64,000 nt of DNA from Hyalangium gracile (GTDB lineage Bacteria > Myxococcota > Myxococcia > Myxococcales > Myxococcaceae), in NCBI RefSeq assembly GCF_020103725.1, contig NZ_JAHXBG010000003.1, forward strand, positions 434,001 through 498,000. The letters are read 5' to 3'. Made by a program: the position numbers and the translations under genes. Shown piece by piece: positions 55,114 through 64,000 of this stretch (its first letter is position 1; the number at the start of each line of letters is the position of its first letter). The notes below the pieces were generated by a model. It saw only the letters and a list, made by a program, of their open reading frames with translations. It was not told where the DNA came from and did not search any database.

Positions 55114-56354
55114 GCAGCCCCTCGCCACAGTCGCATCCAGGCTCGCTGCGCATCGTCGTCGTGGGCCAAGGGTACGTAGGGCTTCCACTGGCCGTGTCAC
55201 TGGGAGAAGCCGGCCATCACGTGGTGGGCTATGACATCCACACGGAGCGAGTGCGTCTACTCGCGGAAGCCCGGGTGCCCGAAGCTCCCGAGGGACTACG
55301 CCGAGTTCTTGCATCTGGGCGGTACCGTCCCTCGGATGATCCTGCCGTCTTTCACGATGCCGAGGCGATCATCGTCTGTGTGCCAACACCTCTGAGTCCG
55401 GAGGGACGGCCTGATCCAGGCATCGTGCTGGAAGCTGCTCGTGTCCTCCGTGAGCGGGCTCCCGCGGCGGCGCTGATCGTGTTGGAATCCACGGTCGCTC
55501 CCGGCTTCGTCGACGGGCCGTTGCGAGAAGCGTTGGGAGAAGCGCTCCATCGCATTGCCTATGCCCCCGAGCGGATCGACCCAGGGCCGGCCCGTCCCCC
55601 ACTTCGATCGATTCCGCGACTCGTCGCGGGAGTGACCCCAGAGGCGAGCGCATCCGCGGCGGCGCTCTACCGCTCACTCGGCGCTCCGGTTCACGAGGTC
55701 TCCATGGCCGTCGCTTCGTGGGCCAAGCTGCTGGAGAATACCTACCGGCTGGTGAACATCGCGCTCGTGGGAGAGTTCGCCACGGCATGCTCGACATCAG
55801 GCGTCGACATCGACGCGGTCATCGCCGCCGCCGCGACCAAGCCGTTCGGCTTCGCCTCCTTCCATCCTGGACCAGGCGCTGGAGGGCACTGCATCCCCGT
55901 CAACCCGCTCTACCTGCTGGAGCATCTGGGCACGAAGGATCTTGATCTGCCGCTGGTGCGTGCGGCCCTGAGCGCGAATGCGGAGAGACCCCGGGCCGTG
56001 GCTCGAGCAATTGCGGCGCGGCTGCCTCGAGCTCGTAGCGGTCGGGTGCTTCTCATTGGAGTCGCCTATAAGGCGGACGTCTCCGATACCCGACTGACGG
56101 CGGCTCGACCCATTCGAGACCTGCTTGTCGCCCTTGGCCACGAAGTGTGGTTCCACGACCCGCTCGTCCCTGAGCTCGATGGCCAGCGAGGTGTCCCGCT
56201 CACCGAGGAGACCTTGCGCGCGGCCGATGTGATCGCGCTTCTCGTTGCCCACCAGGGTGTGGAGAAGAGCAGGCTCGCGTCGGCGGGGCGGCCCGTCGTC
56301 GATGCCTGTGGAGCCATGGCTGGCACCCACAGTCTCCATGTCAATCGGGTGTGA
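55110..56354 (+). CDS. Nucleotide-sugar 6-dehydrogenase (UDP-Glc/UDP-GlcNAc/UDP-ManNAc type), island gene 9
   Basis: 414 residues. NAD motif VVVGQGYVGLPLAVSLGEAG at about 19, central ETxVxPGT-like block LESTVAPGFVDG, and the catalytic Cys in GAGGHCIPVNP near 260. A C-terminal domain has IGVAYKADVSDTR. It oxidises C6 of a nucleotide sugar to a uronic acid. The WecC/TviB branch (N-acetyl sugars) fits the CVPTPL and GGHCIPVNP wording better than UDP-glucose dehydrogenase, but the sugar cannot be fixed from the sequence. ATGA overlap with gene 8. Confidence 0.9.
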   Translation: MSSPSPQSHPGSLRIVVVGQGYVGLPLAVSLGEAGHHVVGYDIHTERVRLLAEARVPEAPEGLRRVLASGRYRPSDDPAVFHDAEAIIVCVPTPLSPEGRPDPGIVLEAARVLRERAPAAALIVLESTVAPGFVDGPLREALGEALHRIAYAPERIDPGPARPPLRSIPRLVAGVTPEASASAAALYRSLGAPVHEVSMAVASWAKLLENTYRLVNIALVGEFATACSTSGVDIDAVIAAAATKPFGFASFHPGPGAGGHCIPVNPLYLLEHLGTKDLDLPLVRAALSANAERPRAVARAIAARLPRARSGRVLLIGVAYKADVSDTRLTAARPIRDLLVALGHEVWFHDPLVPELDGQRGVPLTEETLRAADVIALLVAHQGVEKSRLASAGRPVVDACGAMAGTHSLHVNRV

Positions 56355-57313
56355 ACATGCACGTATTGGTGACAGGCGGTGCGGGATTCATTGGCTCCCA
56401 CGTCGTGGATGCCCTGCTCAACGAGGGCCACTCGGTGGTCATCCTCGACGACCTGTCGATGGGCCGAACGGCCAATCTCCCCACCCGCGCAGGGCGGCTA
56501 GAGGTGCTCATCGGCTCTGTGCTGACCCCCGAGCTGTGCGCACGTGCGGCCCGACATGCCGATGCGATCATACATCTGGCGGCGCGCAACTCGGTCCCTC
56601 GCTCGCTGGTCGAGCCACGACTGGTCGTCGATGTAAATGTGGTGGGGACTCTCAACGTGCTGGAAGCCGCACGCAATGCCGGCGTGTCACGCGTCGTTTA
56701 TGCGAGCAGCAGTTCGGTCTACGGAGCGGCCCCCAGACTGCCCATGCGAGAGGAACAACCGGTCGCGGCGTGCAGCCCCTATGCGGCGACGAAGGCCGCC
56801 ATGGAGCAGCTCGCACAGGCCTGGACCCGGAGCTTTGGACTGCCGACGATTGGACTGCGCTTCTTCAACGTGTTCGGCCCCCGGCAACGGCCTCAGTCAC
56901 CCTATGCGGCCGTCATCCCACGGTTTGTCGGGGCATGCCTGCGCGGCGGCGAAGCCATCATCTACGGGAATGGAGAACAGACGCGTGACTTCACCTATGT
57001 GGAGAACGTCGTCACCGCAACCTTGCGTGCGCTCATCGCAGCGGAGGTCTGCTTTGGCAACGTCTACAACATCGCCATGGGTGCCCAGATCAGCGTGCGC
57101 GAGGTATATGCGGCCGTTGCCCGAGCCACTCGGTGTGAACGCCCCCCAAGGCATGAGCCGCGCCGGGCCGGCGAGATCCCTCACAGCCAGGCCGATGCGT
57201 CGGCCGCCGCAAGGGACCTCGGCTGGCGAGGCCATTGCGCCTTCGAGCAAGGGCTTGCGAAGGCTGTGAGCTGGTACGCGGAGCGCGAAGAGAAATGGTG
57301 GACCACGGGTTGA
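56351..57313 (+). CDS. NAD-dependent sugar epimerase/dehydratase, island gene 10
   Basis: 320 residues from a GTG overlapping the previous stop; an ATG at 56357 is possible. NAD motif GGAGFIGSHVVDALL, catalytic YAATK in SPYAATKAAMEQLA, and VYASSSSVYG for the Ser. GLRFFNVFGPRQRPQ and NGEQTRDFTYVENVV are typical of UDP-hexose 4-epimerases (GalE/WbpP type). With gene 9 it would make a UDP-N-acetylgalactosaminuronate-like sugar, as TviB/TviC do. It is the last gene; 46 bp of island DNA follow before the right repeat. Confidence 0.9.
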   Translation: MNMHVLVTGGAGFIGSHVVDALLNEGHSVVILDDLSMGRTANLPTRAGRLEVLIGSVLTPELCARAARHADAIIHLAARNSVPRSLVEPRLVVDVNVVGTLNVLEAARNAGVSRVVYASSSSVYGAAPRLPMREEQPVAACSPYAATKAAMEQLAQAWTRSFGLPTIGLRFFNVFGPRQRPQSPYAAVIPRFVGACLRGGEAIIYGNGEQTRDFTYVENVVTATLRALIAAEVCFGNVYNIAMGAQISVREVYAAVARATRCERPPRHEPRRAGEIPHSQADASAAARDLGWRGHCAFEQGLAKAVSWYAEREEKWWTTG

Positions 57314-57359
57314 GCGGGAGGTGAGCGCAACCCGATGGGCCACCGCGCGGAAAGAAGCT

Positions 57360-58470
<1,111 letters not shown>

Positions 58471-59679
58471 TCAAGCGCCCTGGTCAGCGGGCAACAGCTC
58501 GATGGGGAGCACCGCGGGGCCGCGCATCGCGAGTGCCGGGCTCCACACGATGTCCTCCGACCTTCCACCGAGTCCCGCGCACCGGGTCAGCAGCACCTCG
58601 AGCGCCACCCGCGCCTCCAGCCGCGCCAGGGGCGCGCCCAGGCAGAAGTGGATGCCGTGGCCGAACGCCAGCTGACTGAGCCCGTCCCGCTCCGGATCGA
58701 ACCGCTCCCCGTCCGGGACGTAGCGCTCATCCCTCAGCGCGGAGGCCACCACCGCCATCACCAGCGAGCCCGCGGGGATGCGTGCTCCGGCGAGTTCCAC
58801 CTCCTGGGTGGTCACCCGCAGTGGACCGAGCACCGGCGGCTCGTAGCGCAGCACCTCCTCGATGAAGCGCGGCACCCGCCCGATGTCGGCCCGCATGCGG
58901 GCGAACAGCTCGGGGCGCTCGCGCAGCAGCCGCATCGCGTTGCCCAGGAGCACCACCGTCGTCTCCATCCCGGCCACCAGCAACAGGAAGAGGAAGCTGA
59001 ACAGCTCCTCCTGCGAGAGCCCCTCGCCGTCCACCCGCGCGTGCACCAGCTCGCTCACCGTGTCCTGCCGGGGCTGGTGGCGCCGTGCGTCGATCACCTC
59101 CTCCAGGTAGGCCCTCAGCTCCTCCACGGAGGTGCGCACCTGCGCCTGGCGCGCGGTGTCCCGAGGCGTCACGTTGCTCATGGCCGCCACGTCCTCCGCC
59201 CAGCGCTTCACCCGCTTGAAGAGGAAGGTGTCCAGCCCCAGTAGCTGGCCGATGACGCTGGAGGCCAGCGGCATGCAGAAGGCCTGGATGAAGTCCACCC
59301 GCCGCGCCTCGAGCAGGTTCGTCACCAGTGGCTCCACCACCGAGCGGACGAAGGGCTCCAGCGAAGCCAGCGCCGCCGGAGTGAACGCCTGCTGTACCAG
59401 CCCACGCAGCCGCCCGTGCCGGGGCGGATCCGCGAAGGACATGCCGGAGGCGAGCGGGTGGGGCCGCCCCAGCCAGTCGACCTTCAGCGCCTGGCCCAGA
59501 CCCGCGGAGGAGAAGAGCTCCGGGTGCTTGAGGGCGTACTGCACCTCCTCGTACCGCGTCAGCAGCCACATCCCCCGAGGATCCACCTGACACACGGGGG
59601 CCTCGCGCCGCAGCCGCTCGTAGAGCGGATACGGGTTGGCCTTCACCGCGGGATCCAGCAGGTTCGGTCGTTCACTCAT
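58471..59679 (-). CDS. Cytochrome P450
   Basis: 402 residues, the usual length of soluble bacterial P450s. The haem-thiolate signature is FGHGIHFCLGAPLARLEARV with Cys near 345. The I-helix oxygen-binding motif is AGMETTVVLLGN near 240, and EVLRYEPPV carries the ExxR motif. It starts MSERPNLLDPAVKANPYPLY, typical of CYP107/CYP105-like enzymes. No ferredoxin gene is adjacent. Substrate unknown. Confidence 0.95.
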   Translation of the reverse strand: MSERPNLLDPAVKANPYPLYERLRREAPVCQVDPRGMWLLTRYEEVQYALKHPELFSSAGLGQALKVDWLGRPHPLASGMSFADPPRHGRLRGLVQQAFTPAALASLEPFVRSVVEPLVTNLLEARRVDFIQAFCMPLASSVIGQLLGLDTFLFKRVKRWAEDVAAMSNVTPRDTARQAQVRTSVEELRAYLEEVIDARRHQPRQDTVSELVHARVDGEGLSQEELFSFLFLLLVAGMETTVVLLGNAMRLLRERPELFARMRADIGRVPRFIEEVLRYEPPVLGPLRVTTQEVELAGARIPAGSLVMAVVASALRDERYVPDGERFDPERDGLSQLAFGHGIHFCLGAPLARLEARVALEVLLTRCAGLGGRSEDIVWSPALAMRGPAVLPIELLPADQGA

Positions 59680-59708
59680 AGCAGGGCCCCCACCCCTGGG
59701 TGCTCATG

Positions 59709-60239
59709 TCATGGAAGCGGAGTGGGCTCGGGCCCGAAGCCCGCGTCCATCGCCGTGGAGGAGAAGCGCCCCTCCAGGCTGCGCCCCGCTCCATACGCCT
59801 CGCCGCGCTGGAAGGAGAGCGAGAAGTTGCCTCGCGTGGGCTGGTCGATGCCGCCTCCCTCGTCCAGCACCAGATCGCCCCGCTCCACGGGAGCGAAGAC
59901 GCGCGCGGGCTCGCCCGCCGCCAGGTGCACCACCGTGGCGCGCGCCACCCCGGAGGGGGTGTTGCCCGCCAGGTTCACCTTCGCGCCAGGCTTCAGGTCG
60001 AGCCCCTCGGTGGCCAGCGTGAGGCGCACCACCAGGTCCACATCCAGGCCGTTGTTCCGGTAGTAGCTCACCTGCAGCGCCTCGGCGTTGCGCAGCACCT
60101 CCACGCGCGACACCTCCAGCGAGAACAGCTCCTCCACGCTGCCCGACAGCGAGTTGGCGCCGCCGCAGCCCAGCAGCCCCAGCCCCAGCAACAGCCCGGA
60201 GAGCATCGACATCGTCCGCATGCCGCGCCCCTCCCTCAT
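59709..60239 (-). CDS. Small lipoprotein
   Basis: 176 residues, beginning at an ATG overlapping the upstream stop (ATGA); a start at 60221 is also possible. Lipobox GLLGC (Cys25). The mature protein is strand-rich (VLRNAEALQVSYYRNNGLDV; LVVRLTLATEGLDLKPGAKV), without cysteines beyond the lipid anchor. Function unknown. It is the second gene of a lipoprotein pair. Confidence 0.75.
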   Translation of the reverse strand: MREGRGMRTMSMLSGLLLGLGLLGCGGANSLSGSVEELFSLEVSRVEVLRNAEALQVSYYRNNGLDVDLVVRLTLATEGLDLKPGAKVNLAGNTPSGVARATVVHLAAGEPARVFAPVERGDLVLDEGGGIDQPTRGNFSLSFQRGEAYGAGRSLEGRFSSTAMDAGFGPEPTPLP

Positions 60240-61537
60240 CGCTCCACCGCGAGCTTGAGGACACCGGTGTTGGGCACCCGGTAGGCAATCACCCGCTGGC
60301 CCGAGCTCAGGTACCCCATCTTCGGGAACACGCCGCCGCCAGCGTCCACCAGCTGCTCGCGCCAGTTGCCCTCGATGCGGGTGGTGACGCGCAGCTCGTC
60401 GTCGTTCGCGTTGCAGCTGCCCTCGTTGACGCCCGGCGAGTTGGAGCAGATGTAGAAGGCGATGGACGGATCATGCGTCTTCGGATCGATGGCGAGCGAC
60501 GGGTACCAGCCACCCGAACCCGCCTCGTAGACGGGGTCCGGCGCCAGCCAGTCCGCGGCCACGGTGCACCGGCTGGCGGTGTTGCCCTTGCACTCGGTGA
60601 AGGTGAGCCGGCTGGTGGAGCGCTCCAGAACGGCGATGCCGTAGCCCAGCGTCGCATCCCAGGCCAGCGACGCGCCCTGCTGCGTGTTGGACACCCCCTG
60701 CACCTTGAAGGGTGGCGTCCACGAGCCATCCGCGTTGCGTCGCTGGAAGAGGACGTTCGAGCCGGTGCCCTCCGCGCTGCCGAAGACCTGATCATGCACC
60801 AGCGCCGGCTGCCCGTTGGCCATCACCATGGAGATGTGGCCGCCGTACGCCTGCTTGTCGTTTCCGCCCGCGGCCACCACCCGAGGCGTCCAGCCCGCCG
60901 GCCCTCCGACGGCGATCTCCAGATCACTGCCGGCCCAGTCCTGCTGAGGGAACTGGCCATCATGCCCGTCCCGGTACGCCACGAAGGCCTGCGTGCCGTT
61001 GAAGACGAGGGCGGGGTTGAGCCCCACCAGGAAGCCACGGTCGCTCACCATGTTGCCCGCGGGAGCCTGGTCGCCCGTCCGTACCGCGACGCTCTCGGTC
61101 CACTGGTTGGGCCCCGAGCGGAAGGCCACCGCCGCATCGCTCTGGAGCCAGAAGACGGAGTCATCGCTCTGGCCACCCAGGTACGCGATGGCGGGCTTGC
61201 CGGCCGAATCGAACGCGAGCGACAGCCCGTAGACGAGCTGCACCGTGGCCACTCGCTCCGGCTGGGAGACCTGGCCGTTGTCCACCTGGATGTAGCGGAT
61301 CTCGTACTGCTTCTCGGCGACGCGGAAGAAGTAGGCCACGCCGACCACATCATTCGGCCCCACGGCGAGTGACAGCGGCAGCTGATCCGTGGCCGAGGAC
61401 TCGAGCGTGAGCCGCGTGAAGTTGGAGTTCTCGTTCGGATCCGGGTTGGTCGTTCCCGCGTCCGGAGTTCCCCCGTCCTCGCCCTTGCATCCCACGAGCG
61501 TGAGCATCAGACACAGTGCCAGGCCTTGGCGTCTCAT
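60236..61537 (-). CDS. Lipoprotein with propeller-like repeats
   Basis: 433 residues from the ATG at 61535-61537; upstream in-frame sequence to 61615 has no signal peptide, while here MRRQGLALCLMLTLVGC gives a lipobox (Cys17). A short DAGT/NPDPNE tether follows. The remainder has repeated YxxxxDGxP/LAFDxxGKP blocks (SLAFDSAGKPAIAYLGG; ASLAWDATLGYGIAVL) typical of a beta-propeller. Two Cys pairs (CKGNTASRC, CSNSPGVNEGSC) may be disulfides. It is translationally coupled to the downstream lipoprotein and divergent from the Tat-exported subunit gene. Confidence 0.78.
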   Translation of the reverse strand: MRRQGLALCLMLTLVGCKGEDGGTPDAGTTNPDPNENSNFTRLTLESSATDQLPLSLAVGPNDVVGVAYFFRVAEKQYEIRYIQVDNGQVSQPERVATVQLVYGLSLAFDSAGKPAIAYLGGQSDDSVFWLQSDAAVAFRSGPNQWTESVAVRTGDQAPAGNMVSDRGFLVGLNPALVFNGTQAFVAYRDGHDGQFPQQDWAGSDLEIAVGGPAGWTPRVVAAGGNDKQAYGGHISMVMANGQPALVHDQVFGSAEGTGSNVLFQRRNADGSWTPPFKVQGVSNTQQGASLAWDATLGYGIAVLERSTSRLTFTECKGNTASRCTVAADWLAPDPVYEAGSGGWYPSLAIDPKTHDPSIAFYICSNSPGVNEGSCNANDDELRVTTRIEGNWREQLVDAGGGVFPKMGYLSSGQRVIAYRVPNTGVLKLAVER

Positions 61538-61662
61538 AACCTCTCCATTCGTTGTCGGCCCCAGAGGCGCACATCCTATGCCAGCCCCACGGCTCCGGGG
61601 CGATCGAGCAGGCACCGTCCGCGTTTTGCAAAGGAGGGCGCTCGCTCTAGGCTGGAACGCCT

Positions 61663-62307
61663 ATGGCTCGTAAGCGTTCCTCGGCCGGGCGCCTCACCCG
61701 GCGCTCCTTCATCCAGCGGCTGACCTTCTTCGGCGGAGGAGTGGTGCTGCTCGGCTCCACCGCCTGCAAGCGCCCCGCGGAGGAGCCGGCGCAGGCAGCA
61801 GCCGCACCGCCCCCAGTGGAGAATTCTCCCCACGCCACCTTCACGGGCCTGGAGCTCGCCACCATGGCCGCCGCGTGCGAGCGCATCCTCCCGCGGGACG
61901 AGGATCCGGGCGCCAGGGACGCGAACGTGCCCGCCTACATCGACCGGATCCTCCAGACGCCGGAGCTGAAGCAGATGAAGGCGGACTTCCTCCAGGGGCT
62001 GGCGGCGCTGGAGCGGCGCTCGCGGAGCATGTTCAAGAAGGGGTTCGTGGAGGCCACGCCCGAGCAGCAGGACGAGCTGCTCACCATCTTCAAGGACAGC
62101 GGGGAGGGCACGGGCGAGGGGCACTTCTACGAGATCCTCGTGGTGCTGACGCTGGAGGGCTTCCTGGGAGACCCTTCGTACGGCGGGAACAAGGATCGGG
62201 TGGGCTGGCGACTGGTGGGCTTCGACACGGTGGGCACGGTGGCGATGGCGCCTCCCGAGGGCTACGACGGGCCCAAGTGCCTGCGTGAGTGCGGAGATCA
62301 CCGATGA
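61663..62307 (+). CDS. Gluconate 2-dehydrogenase subunit 3 family protein, Tat-exported
   Basis: 214 residues. Twin-arginine signal RLTRRSFIQRLTFFGGGVVL, ending near a Cys (STACKRP), so it is probably a lipid-anchored periplasmic protein. The mature part follows the gluconate dehydrogenase small-subunit pattern: FTGLELATMAAACERILPRD, VPAYIDRIL, GFLGDPSYGGNKDRVGWRL. Known role: it chaperones or anchors the flavoprotein subunit, which lacks its own export signal. The GMC oxidoreductase gene overlaps its stop (ATGA). Confidence 0.9.
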   Translation: MARKRSSAGRLTRRSFIQRLTFFGGGVVLLGSTACKRPAEEPAQAAAAPPPVENSPHATFTGLELATMAAACERILPRDEDPGARDANVPAYIDRILQTPELKQMKADFLQGLAALERRSRSMFKKGFVEATPEQQDELLTIFKDSGEGTGEGHFYEILVVLTLEGFLGDPSYGGNKDRVGWRLVGFDTVGTVAMAPPEGYDGPKCLRECGDHR

Positions 62308-63959
62308 CGAAGGACGCGGTGGACATCTGCATCATCGGCAGCGGCGCGGGCGGAGCCCCCATGGCGCTGGAGCTGGGCCGGGCGGGCTTCAAGGTGGTGG
62401 TGCTGGAGAAGGGCGCGCACTACAAGCCCAAGGACTTCGTCCACGACGAGATCCTCAACAGCCGGCGCAACTTCTTCATGCCGCTGCCGTGGGAGGAGCC
62501 GCACCTGTGGCGCCAGGGCTCCAGCGGGCGCTACGAGCGCACGAACTCGGCGTGGACGGCCAACTGCGTGGGCGGTGGCACGGTCCACATGAGCGGGTAC
62601 TTCTACCGGCTCAAGCCGGTGGACTTCCGCCTGCGCTCGACGCTGGGAGAGGTCAAGGGCGCCAACCTGGCGGACTGGCCCATCTCCTACGAGGAGTTCG
62701 CCCCCTTCTACGACAAGGCCGAGGCGGAGCTGGGCGTCTCGGGCGAGGCCCGGCCCCACCCCTTCGCCGAGCCCCGGAGCGGGCCGTACCCGCTGCCTCC
62801 GCTGGACGTGCACCCGATCGCCAAGGAGATCGATCGGGTGTGCGGGGAGATGAAGTGGAACTCGCTCACCACGGCGCGCGGCATCATCAGCAAGCCGTAC
62901 CGGGGGCGCTCGGCGTGCTCGTACTGCGCGCTGTGCGGCAGCTATGGCTGCGAGATGGGCGCCAAGAGCGGCACCAACGCCAGCGTCATCCCGGCGGCGC
63001 TGGCCACCGGCAACGTGGAGCTGCGCCCGAAGTGCATGGCGCGCTCCATCGAGGTGGACAAGGAGGGCCGGGCCAGGAGCGTCGTCTACCTGGACGCGGA
63101 CGGCGTGGAGCAGGAGCAGCCGGCGAAGGTGATCGTCGTGTCGTGCACGGCGGTGGAGAGCGCGCGGCTGCTGCTGAACTCCACCTCCTCGCGGTTTCCG
63201 AAGGGGCTGGCCAACGGCAGCGGGCTGGTGGGGCGCAACCTGATGTTCAGCTCCTTCGGCGAGTCGCGCGCGACGTTCCGGATCTCCAAGCAGAAGGCGT
63301 CGCGGCCGTGGCTGACGGCGCCGGATCCGTTCGTGAACCGGAGCATCCAGGACTTCTACCTGATGCCGGACGAGCGCTTCGGCTTCCGCAAGGGCGGGAC
63401 GCTGGGCTTCATGTGGACGCACCCCAACCCGATCTTCGCGGCGGTGGGGCTCGCGGGCTCCGGCAAGGAGGGGGTGTTCGGCAAGGAGCTGAAGGACCGG
63501 ATGCGGGCGTACCGGGACTCGCGCATCCTGCAGTTCGAGGTGTACGGCGAGTTCCTCGCGACGCCGGGCACCTACGTGACGGTGGAGCCGGGCGTGAAGG
63601 ACAAGTACGGCATCCCGGTGGCGGCCATCACCATGGATCGACACCCCAAGGACTTCGCGGCCACGCGCTTCCTGGTGGAGCGCGGCGAGGAGGTGCTGGC
63701 GCGGCTGGATCCGGATGACATCGAGCGGGTGGGCGTCGCGGGCGAGACGACCATCCTGCAGCACGGCACGTGTCGCTTCGGCAAGGATCCGGCCACCTCG
63801 GTGCTGGACAAGGACTGCCGCGCCCACGAGGTGCCCAACCTGTATGTGGTGGACGGCAGCTTCATGCCGAGCGCGGGCAGCGTGCCCTCCACGCTGACCA
63901 TCGCCGCCAACAGCTTCCGCGTGGCCTCCCAGCTCGTCCGCAAGCTGAAGAAGGGCTGA
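62304..63959 (+). CDS. GMC-family flavoprotein oxidoreductase (gluconate/sugar dehydrogenase large subunit type)
   Basis: 551 residues from the ATG overlapping the partner's stop. FAD motif CIIGSGAGGAPMALELGRAG at about 10, and NCVGGGTVHMSGYFYRLKP the GMC signature. A CSYCALCGSYGCEMGAKSG cluster near 210 could hold a metal or Fe-S centre. HGTCRFGKDP and PSTLTIAANSFRVASQL form the C-terminal active-site and FAD blocks. It carries no export signal, so it should be co-exported with the Tat subunit. It oxidises an alcohol or sugar; the electron acceptor, usually a cytochrome c subunit, is not in the window. Confidence 0.93.
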   Translation: MTKDAVDICIIGSGAGGAPMALELGRAGFKVVVLEKGAHYKPKDFVHDEILNSRRNFFMPLPWEEPHLWRQGSSGRYERTNSAWTANCVGGGTVHMSGYFYRLKPVDFRLRSTLGEVKGANLADWPISYEEFAPFYDKAEAELGVSGEARPHPFAEPRSGPYPLPPLDVHPIAKEIDRVCGEMKWNSLTTARGIISKPYRGRSACSYCALCGSYGCEMGAKSGTNASVIPAALATGNVELRPKCMARSIEVDKEGRARSVVYLDADGVEQEQPAKVIVVSCTAVESARLLLNSTSSRFPKGLANGSGLVGRNLMFSSFGESRATFRISKQKASRPWLTAPDPFVNRSIQDFYLMPDERFGFRKGGTLGFMWTHPNPIFAAVGLAGSGKEGVFGKELKDRMRAYRDSRILQFEVYGEFLATPGTYVTVEPGVKDKYGIPVAAITMDRHPKDFAATRFLVERGEEVLARLDPDDIERVGVAGETTILQHGTCRFGKDPATSVLDKDCRAHEVPNLYVVDGSFMPSAGSVPSTLTIAANSFRVASQLVRKLKKG

Positions 63960-63972
63960 TCGCCCAGCCCGC

Positions 63973-64000
63973 ATGAGCGAACTGACGGAACAGGACCTCG
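63973..64000 (+). CDS. Start of the next gene (partial)
   Basis: ATG at 63973 opens MSELTEQDL and continues past the window edge. The short reach and weak ribosome site make it uncertain. If real, it could belong to the dehydrogenase operon, for example as the missing cytochrome subunit, but nothing in nine residues shows it. Confidence 0.4.

Larger units (their letters stand above)
46451..57359 (+). mobile_element. 10.9-kb genomic island inserted at the 3' end of an old-yellow-enzyme gene
   Basis: Direct repeats of 70 bp (69 identical) bound ten co-directional genes. Removing one repeat and the interior restores a simple convergent pair, DUF3332 and the old-yellow-enzyme gene, with 6 bp between them. 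Sampled base composition is lower than the surroundings (line 48661-48720 is 62% GC, line 58861-58920 is 75%). This is the pattern left by integration that copies the 3' end of the target gene. No integrase or transposase gene is present inside, so the element is either a remnant or was moved by homologous recombination. Confidence 0.8.

Overview
The window is high-GC DNA, almost fully coding, with many short lipoproteins, FHA and sigma-54 regulators, WYL regulators, hybrid kinases and polymorphic toxins. This gene style points to a predatory or social myxobacterium of the Cystobacterineae (Archangium, Cystobacter or Corallococcus type). The assignment rests on gene content only.

Layout. 1-8.2 kb is a type VI secretion accessory locus: VgrG spike, DUF2169 adaptor, then on the minus strand a thiolase-fold protein without the usual active-site Cys, a DUF4150 (PAAR-like) effector with a Cys-rich C-terminal toxin, and its SUKH-type immunity protein, with a divergent HEAT-repeat protein. 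8.2-31 kb is mostly core or regulatory: aconitase (acnA), a phospholipase-D-like enzyme, a WYL-WYL-FHA operon, proB, hflX facing an EF-G-binding-type zinc protein, AraC and SDR genes, an amidase, GNAT and SAM hydrolase, a PAS hybrid kinase, gpsA and an outer-membrane protein. 30.7 kb holds two tandem near-perfect palindromes. 30.9-40.1 kb has lipoproteins, a cupin, a c-type cytochrome/beta-propeller lipoprotein, an OmpR-type two-component pair and a methyltransferase. 40.4-41.9 kb is a lipoprotein toxin/immunity pair resembling SitA/SitI. 42.2-44.2 kb is a copper monooxygenase/cytochrome lipoprotein operon. 44.4-46.4 kb has an FHA sigma-54 activator and a DUF3332 protein.

46.45-57.36 kb is the most interesting part: a 10.9-kb island of ten co-directional genes, every junction overlapping or nearly so. 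It is bracketed by a 70-bp direct repeat (69/70 identical) which is the 3' end of the old-yellow-enzyme gene to its right. The island encodes three glycosyltransferase domains (one fused to an arylamine N-acetyltransferase-like domain lacking its catalytic Cys), a P-loop protein, an M20-type peptidase, a beta-propeller-like protein, a LOG-like nucleotide hydrolase, a NodB-type deacetylase, a nucleotide-sugar 6-dehydrogenase and a sugar epimerase. I do not recognise this combination; it looks like a horizontally moved pathway for a sugar-containing product, possibly built on a uronic acid.

57.4-64 kb: old yellow enzyme, cytochrome P450, two lipoproteins, a Tat-exported gluconate-dehydrogenase-type small subunit with its GMC flavoprotein partner, and the first codons of one more gene. 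No rRNA, tRNA, CRISPR array, transposase or integrase was seen.
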